DNA of 8,784 bases, taken from an uncultured Ruminococcus sp. (GTDB lineage: Bacteria; Bacillota; Clostridia; Oscillospirales; Acutalibacteraceae). A model generated the notes under the pieces. That model was not told where the DNA came from, did not search any database, and worked only from the letters and a program-made list of their open reading frames with translations. The stretch covers positions 1-8,784 of the forward strand of contig CALBHM010000242.1 in the NCBI GenBank assembly GCA_937892835.1, read 5' to 3'. Below, piece after piece: positions 5,978 through 8,784 of this stretch (within the stretch, counting starts at the first letter, position 1; every line of letters begins with the position of its first letter). The position numbers and the translations under genes were made by a program.

Positions 5978-7294
5978 TTGAGCAAGGAATTCGGAAAATA
6001 CGTCAGAGGGGGCGCACCGGAAACCGAAAAATTTGATATGAATGCACCTGCGATTAAGCAGAGACCGTATGTTATGCCAATCGTTTGGGGCTTTTCATAT
6101 ATAAGGAAGTTTCTTCATTTCGGAAAGCTTAATAAGGTGAGAATGAAGGGCGTTAAACCGCCGTACATTCTTTTGTGCAACCATAATGCTTTCTTTGATT
6201 TTTATATCATGAGCGCAGCAATCAGTCCGAACAGGGGAATATTCCCGGCTGCCGTTGACGACTATATCGGCAGAGAATGGGGCTTGAGGAGACTCGGAGC
6301 AATCCCGAAAAGAAAATACACGGCGGATATTTCGCTTCTTCGTCAGTGCCGTAAGGCAAAAAAGGAAGGTCAGATCTTCGGAATTTATGCCGAGGCGAGA
6401 TATTCACTTTGTGGCGTTACCGAGGTTATTCCGGATGCTGTCGGACAGCTTGTTAAGCATCAGGGCGTACCCGTTGTAACGCTCACATGCCGAGGACATC
6501 ATATCTATGATCCTTTCTGGGGCAACCACAGAAAGCGTTGGGTGCATCCGATTCAGGCGGATATGGTTCTTGCCTACACGCCGGAGGAGCTTAAAAAAGC
6601 GAGTGCCGAGGAGATTGGCGAGAAGCTCAAAAATCTGCTCTATAACGACGATTTCAGATGGCAGAGCGAAAATCATGTCAAGGTCAGCTACAAGAAGCGT
6701 GCCGAGGGACTGCATAAGGTTCTTTATCAGTGTCCGCATTGCATGACCGAGTACAAAATGAACTCGAAGAATGACAAGGTTTTCTGCGAGCATTGCGGAA
6801 AGTCGTGGACGCTCAATTATTACGGCGAGCTTGAAGCCGACGACGGTAATACGGAATTTAAATTCGCTACCGATTGGTACAAATGGGAGCGTGAACAGGT
6901 CAAGAAAGAGGTTCTCGACGGAACATATCACTTTGAAAGTCAGGTCGATGTCAACGATCTGCCGAATTCAAAGGGCTTTGTCCATATGGGCAGGGGTACG
7001 CTCGTTCATGACATGACGGGCTTCCATCTTAAAGGTGTCAGGGACTATGACGGTCAGCCGTTTGAGATGAACATTGACGCAGCGGGTCAGTATGCCGTTC
7101 ATGTTGAGTATAACTACAGATTCGGCAATCACCGTGACTGCATTGACCTTAACACATTGGAGGACACATGGTATGTCTTTCCCGAACATTGTGATTTTTC
7201 GGTCACCAAGGTTTCGCTTGCGACCGAGGAAATATTTAACGAAATATGGCGTCAGCGCAACGAGAAGCGCAAAGCCGCTAAAGCTGAGGAGTAA
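5978..7294 (+). CDS. PlsC-like (lysophospholipid) acyltransferase with zinc ribbon and novel C-terminal region
   Basis: This 438-aa protein probably transfers a fatty acyl group to a lysophospholipid or related acceptor at the membrane. Residues about 55-205 form a PlsC/LPLAT domain: NHNAFFD gives the catalytic HX4D (His69, Asp74), RRLGAIPKRK (104-113) matches the acceptor-binding motif region, YAEARYS (137-143) replaces the usual FPEGTRS, and VPVVTL (164-169) is motif IV. It is much longer than ordinary PlsC (about 200-250 aa). Residues 252-273 hold a CPHC...CEHC zinc ribbon, followed by about 165 residues that I do not recognise, rich in aromatic and charged residues. No long membrane span is evident; hydrophobic stretches near residues 33-47 may mediate membrane contact. 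It starts at TTG 5978, with AAAGGGAAG 7 nt upstream; the next in-frame ATG is 20 codons in. The ACP gene starts 6 bp after the stop, so the acyl donor is probably acyl-ACP. Confidence 0.83.
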   Translation: MSKEFGKYVRGGAPETEKFDMNAPAIKQRPYVMPIVWGFSYIRKFLHFGKLNKVRMKGVKPPYILLCNHNAFFDFYIMSAAISPNRGIFPAAVDDYIGREWGLRRLGAIPKRKYTADISLLRQCRKAKKEGQIFGIYAEARYSLCGVTEVIPDAVGQLVKHQGVPVVTLTCRGHHIYDPFWGNHRKRWVHPIQADMVLAYTPEELKKASAEEIGEKLKNLLYNDDFRWQSENHVKVSYKKRAEGLHKVLYQCPHCMTEYKMNSKNDKVFCEHCGKSWTLNYYGELEADDGNTEFKFATDWYKWEREQVKKEVLDGTYHFESQVDVNDLPNSKGFVHMGRGTLVHDMTGFHLKGVRDYDGQPFEMNIDAAGQYAVHVEYNYRFGNHRDCIDLNTLEDTWYVFPEHCDFSVTKVSLATEEIFNEIWRQRNEKRKAAKAEE

Positions 7295-7300
7295 AAAATT

Positions 7301-7531
7301 ATGGATATCAGAAACGATCTTTTGGAAATGCTTAACGAGTACACCGACGGCAGAATCACATCCGTTGAGCCGGATGACGTTCTTACATCGGATCTCGGAC
7401 TTAATTCTTTCGAGCTTTTCGACCTCATCTGCATGATTGAGGAGAAGTACGATATAACGATCCCTGACAGAGTTCTTCCGACTCTTGTAACCGTTAAGGA
7501 CGTTGTTTATTATCTCGAGGAGAACACATAA
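7301..7531 (+). CDS. Acyl carrier protein (phosphopantetheine-binding), dedicated to the upstream acyltransferase
   Basis: This 76-aa four-helix carrier protein has the usual ACP length. The motif LTSDLGLNSFELFDLI places the 4'-phosphopantetheine Ser at residue 36. The motif reads Asn-Ser-Phe instead of the Asp-Ser-Leu of AcpP, suggesting a specialised carrier rather than the main fatty-acid ACP. The C-terminal VKDVVYYLEE helix is typical. GAGGAG (7286-7291) overlaps the end of the acyltransferase gene at 9-nt spacing, so the two genes are surely cotranscribed. It could carry an acyl chain for transfer by the neighbour. A DltC-like D-alanyl carrier is less likely, since no dlt genes are nearby. 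A terminator follows within 20 bp. Confidence 0.9.
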   Translation: MDIRNDLLEMLNEYTDGRITSVEPDDVLTSDLGLNSFELFDLICMIEEKYDITIPDRVLPTLVTVKDVVYYLEENT

Positions 7532-7549
7532 GTATTAGGAAACAAAGCG

Positions 7550-7582
7550 AGCCTGCCGGATGTTGCCGACAGGCTTATTTAT
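7550..7582 (+). terminator. Rho-independent terminator of the acyltransferase/ACP operon
   Basis: AGCCTGCCGG (7550-7559) pairs with CCGACAGGCT (7566-7575), with one mismatch and a 6-nt loop, followed by TTATTTAT. Confidence 0.8.
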
Positions 7583-7589
7583 ATTAACA

Positions 7590-7625
7590 AAGAAAAAACG
7601 GCGGTGTCGATTTCTCGGCACCGCC
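7590..7625 (-). terminator. Rho-independent terminator of the dockerin protein gene
   Basis: On the minus strand an 11-bp GC-rich stem (7625-7615 with 7610-7600, one G-U pair) around a 4-nt loop is followed by GTTTTTTCTTTG. It lies 18 bp after the stop codon and faces the terminator of the convergent operon. Confidence 0.88.
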
Positions 7626-7642
7626 TTGTTCGTTATTTGCTG

Positions 7643-8784
7643 TTATTTCAGAATTGCAAGAAGCAGCTTTATAAGATTGAAAATCTGCTCAAAAAATGCT
7701 GCTATCCAATTCTGTTCTGTTGGGTCTTCCGTCGGCTTTTCGTCGGGCTTTTCCGTCTCGATTGTCTGCTCGATTATACCGATGTATTCGGTGTATGCCG
7801 AGCTTGTTTCAAGCTCCGACTGAGCTGCGTTTTGGTCGATGCTCTGAAGCAGGATGCCTGCCTGCTGAAGGAGGTCTGCGTCAGTTTCATCAATCGTACC
7901 GTCATGGTTGCAGTCCGCCGCAAGCCATGCAGCCTCGCCGAGCTGATCCTTCGTGAACATTCCGCCGACGATGCAGTTGACGAGCGTTGCATCCGCTGCG
8001 TCGTACCAGCCGTCGCCGTTGACGTCGCCGAAGATAACGAGCGTGTAGGTCTTAACAAGATTGCCGTCCTCGTCGTAAAGCTCAATCTTTGTTCCCGTGC
8101 CGTTACCCTTTGAGGTGGGGGAGAACTTGAGTGAACCGTTCTCTGCGGCAAGATAGCTGTCAAGAGAATCCGTGTGCGGCTCAATGCCGTAGATAAAGAG
8201 CTTCTCTTCGTCAATTACCACGCCGTCCTTAGCGGCCTTTATTTTGGCTGTGACGAGCTTTTGAAGCTTGCCGAGAGCCTCTGTGATTCTGTCGGCCATT
8301 GCGTCGATCTCGCTCTGCTGAGTGATGTTGAGTGTGTAGTCAACCGCATCGACAGCAGCCTTAACTGCGTTGTAGCTTTCCTCGGTGTACTTTGTTGAAT
8401 CAAGCTTGTTGAACTCTACAACCACCGCATTAACTCGGTCATAGTTACCGCCGAGATATTCGAGTGCGTCCGTTGCCGCTTTAAGTGCTGCAATGGCGTT
8501 GTTGATATCCTCGGACTTTGCCGAAGCGTTGTTGTAAACAGCCTCTGCGTCTGCGATGGCCTTTGTGAGAGCCGCAGCCGAGGTTTCGGTACGAACCGAA
8601 AGGTCGATTGCCTTGGCTTCCGTGATTGCTTTAAGGAGAGCGTCCTTAGAAACGGTAACTGTTACCGTGTACTGTGCGCTGTGGCCGCCGTCCTTGGTGT
8701 AAACCGTGATGATTGCCGTGCCGCCGTTTACGAATGTAACCGTGCCGTTTTCGACCTTGTTGCCAAAGTTGAAGTGCAGGGTGT
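7643..8784 (-). CDS. Secreted multidomain protein: Ig-like, two FIVAR repeats, dockerin and hydrophobic tail (5' part outside window)
   Basis: The frame is open without a stop to the window edge (first full codon at 8782, 379 residues visible), so the GTG at 8425 is internal and not the start. Visible domains: the end of a bacterial Ig-like domain (about 1-45, GTAIITVYTKDG...YTVTVTVS); two FIVAR three-helix repeats (about 46-110 and 118-177); a linker module (about 180-250, IYGIEPHTDSLDSYL); then a type I dockerin with two calcium loops, DVNGDGWYDAAD (253-264) and DCNHDGTIDETD (280-291). A Glu/Pro/Thr-rich linker follows, and the chain ends in a hydrophobic/aromatic tail NWIAAFFEQIF...LLLAILK (about 348-379). 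A catalytic domain, perhaps a glycoside hydrolase or other carbohydrate-active module, and a signal peptide are expected upstream but not seen. The dockerin suggests binding to a cohesin scaffold or the cell surface. Such dockerin-like ends also occur in non-cellulosomal gut Clostridia. Confidence 0.9.
   Translation of the reverse strand, partial: TLHFNFGNKVENGTVTFVNGGTAIITVYTKDGGHSAQYTVTVTVSKDALLKAITEAKAIDLSVRTETSAAALTKAIADAEAVYNNASAKSEDINNAIAALKAATDALEYLGGNYDRVNAVVVEFNKLDSTKYTEESYNAVKAAVDAVDYTLNITQQSEIDAMADRITEALGKLQKLVTAKIKAAKDGVVIDEEKLFIYGIEPHTDSLDSYLAAENGSLKFSPTSKGNGTGTKIELYDEDGNLVKTYTLVIFGDVNGDGWYDAADATLVNCIVGGMFTKDQLGEAAWLAADCNHDGTIDETDADLLQQAGILLQSIDQNAAQSELETSSAYTEYIGIIEQTIETEKPDEKPTEDPTEQNWIAAFFEQIFNLIKLLLAILK

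Noticed and set aside
7604..8398. Long plus-strand open frames opposite the dockerin gene
   Set aside because: They are antisense shadows of a GC-rich coding strand, full of Cys and Arg with no recognisable domain, and one runs through the minus-strand terminator.
7643..8425. A complete 260-aa gene starting at GTG 8425
   Set aside because: The frame stays open without a stop to 8784 and encodes a matching FIVAR repeat and Ig-like domain; the GTG is an internal Val codon.

Overview
The window looks like chromosomal DNA of a low-GC Gram-positive anaerobe, probably a gut Oscillospirales/Ruminococcaceae-type Clostridia. Support comes from strong AGGAGG-type ribosome sites, near-consensus sigma-A promoters with 17-nt spacers, several possible TTG starts, a B. 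subtilis-like elongator tRNA-Met, and a large secreted protein carrying FIVAR repeats and a dockerin. The genus cannot be fixed from the sequence. There is no CRISPR array, insertion sequence, prophage or rRNA.

Layout, left to right. (1) A tRNA-Met gene (minus strand, cut by the window edge) has a perfect-consensus promoter and is divergent from a membrane-anchored polysaccharide deacetylase. glyA (serine hydroxymethyltransferase) follows on the same strand. (2) glyA converges on a CCA-adding/poly(A) polymerase-family nucleotidyltransferase (minus strand), and one bidirectional terminator separates them. (3) That gene diverges from an ArsC/Spx-like thioredoxin-fold protein. Their two promoters appear to occupy the same 35 bp. 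(4) Next comes a small single-span membrane protein with an excisionase/MerR-like helix-turn-helix, under its own promoter. (5) A 206-bp gap with two hairpins leads into a coupled pair: a small charged helical protein of unknown function and an RluA-family pseudouridine synthase. (6) A clean promoter with a 13-bp palindrome at the predicted transcription start drives a two-gene operon: a PlsC-like acyltransferase with a zinc ribbon and an uncharacterised C-terminal region, and a dedicated acyl carrier protein. (7) Two back-to-back terminators separate this operon from the 3' part of a secreted Ig-like/FIVAR/dockerin protein (minus strand) with an unusual hydrophobic C-terminal tail.

Most of the window is housekeeping: tRNA and RNA maturation, one-carbon metabolism and cell-wall modification. 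The parts least explained by known biology are the acyltransferase/ACP operon with its palindrome, the membrane-tethered helix-turn-helix protein, the face-to-face promoters, the hairpin leader before the small ORF/rluA pair, and the C-terminal tail of the dockerin protein. No complete, clearly new multi-gene system (for example defence or secretion) is visible. The acyltransferase/ACP pair is the best candidate for undescribed biochemistry.
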